Below are positions 63,301 to 64,000 of a stretch of DNA of 64,000 nucleotides, in pieces. The notes below the pieces were generated by a model, which worked only from the letters and a program-made list of their open reading frames with translations, did not search any database and was not told where the DNA came from. Within the stretch, counting starts at the first letter, position 1; each line of letters begins with the position of its first letter. The stretch comes from Synaphobranchus kaupii (taxonomy: Eukaryota; Chordata; Actinopteri; Anguilliformes; Synaphobranchidae): NCBI GenBank assembly GCA_029718625.1, contig CM056381.1:50000608-50064607 (forward strand). Reading direction: 5' to 3'. The translations under genes and the position numbers were made by a program.

Positions 63301-64000
63301 TTACATGGTATTACATGCAAATACACATAATCTCCCGATTCTCTAACAATTATGGCATCACATAACAACTTATGGCATCCCTAGTGTCACAGATAGAAAA
63401 TTTGTATTTGTACACATATAATTGATGATATTATGTGTACGCAGATTTTTTGCAAATCTGCCCAACAGGTAATAAGAACTAGGAAATCAATGTAACTGAT
63501 TATCTTATGACAGTAATGTTCTGTGAAGCTACAGTTTACCCTTTACAATTTAGTTAGATTTTTATGCATTACGAGGGGAAAAGTGGTTACAAGAAGATGG
63601 CATTTTAAGCATCGTATGTCCTTATATGTCAAAAGGTTCAAGGTTCAATTACTGTAGCTCTAGTAGTTTTTTTTTTTTTATATTGTCACCATTCAAGTTC
63701 TTTTGTTCAGGAATATGGGCCCTGTCATTCATTCAACTGGCAAAATCTATAATTAATTCAGTAATCTGAATGGACACACCCAATATGGGTTGGGTTTGAT
63801 TGGCTCCAAATTACGCCAATTAGACCTTTTCGGGAAACTGAGGTTTATAGGGAAAAAAACACATCTCAATCAGATCTACAGCTCAGTAAAAAAGGAAAAT
63901 CACAAGTGGTACTTTTTTTCATCCTTGAGGCAAATTTGTTAATTATATTTACAGTTAAATGTAAAAGAATTGGGGCAGTTTGTGGCAAATTGGTTGTTTT
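60331..64000. other. Upstream sequence with no gene recognised
   Basis: AT-rich DNA with short open frames that have no recognisable domain. A small stem (ATTGCCCAG, cttt, CTGGGCAAT at 61793-61814) is the only clear structure. The L27-type upstream exons of dlg1, if present in this species, would lie beyond this end. Confidence 0.6.

Overview
The window is vertebrate, almost certainly teleost, nuclear DNA. It holds small phased exons with GT-AG introns, dense fish-type transposons (Tc1/mariner, hAT, Harbinger-like, L2-type LINEs and a tRNA-derived SINE), (CA)n microsatellites and minisatellites. The exact species cannot be read from the sequence. The LINE/SINE tails, with a GGATA-loop stem-loop followed by (TGTAA)n, resemble the eel UnaL2/UnaSINE type, but such tails are widespread in ray-finned fish.

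One host gene is recognised, on the minus strand and read from high to low coordinates: a DLG-family MAGUK scaffold, best matched to dlg1 (SAP97). Ten internal exons join in phase. They are 38629-38531 and 38046-37993 (33- and 18-codon proline-rich cassettes), 25515-25465, 23544-23420 and 18790-18621 (PDZ1), 17653-17517 and 16459-16315 (PDZ2, whose start lies in the end of exon 18790-18621), 11124-10998 (PDZ2-PDZ3 linker), and 7242-7086 and 5281-5179 (PDZ3). They encode 389 complete codons and end in phase 1, so the SH3, hook and guanylate-kinase exons lie to the left of the window. Each PDZ domain keeps its GLGF loop and the alpha-B His expected for class I C-terminal ligands.

Two open first exons, both ending in phase 0 with good donors and both with an upstream in-frame stop, could feed the 38629 acceptor: 60093-59884 (70 codons) and 42103-41837 (89 codons, with a Cys cluster near the start). 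Neither encodes the L27 domain of the beta-type N-terminus, and no KYRYQDED-type exon was found here. They look like alternative promoters and are not confirmed by transcript data.

Region by region: 1-5178 is intron with a LINE/SINE tail, a broken Tc1 and a 1.1-kb inverted-repeat element; 5179-25515 holds the PDZ exons, several with tandem repeats or a (UG)n tract tight against their splice sites; 25516-37992 is a 12.5-kb intron with a SINE, a broken Tc1 and a 1.08-kb near-perfect palindrome; 37993-42103 holds the proline-rich cassettes and the Cys-rich first exon; 42104-59883 is a 17.8-kb repeat-rich interval containing a (CA)61 tract, a LINE nested in a Tc1 element, an hAT element with its target duplication, and a 0.9-kb palindrome; 59884-60093 is the second first exon; and 60094-64000 is upstream sequence with no gene seen.
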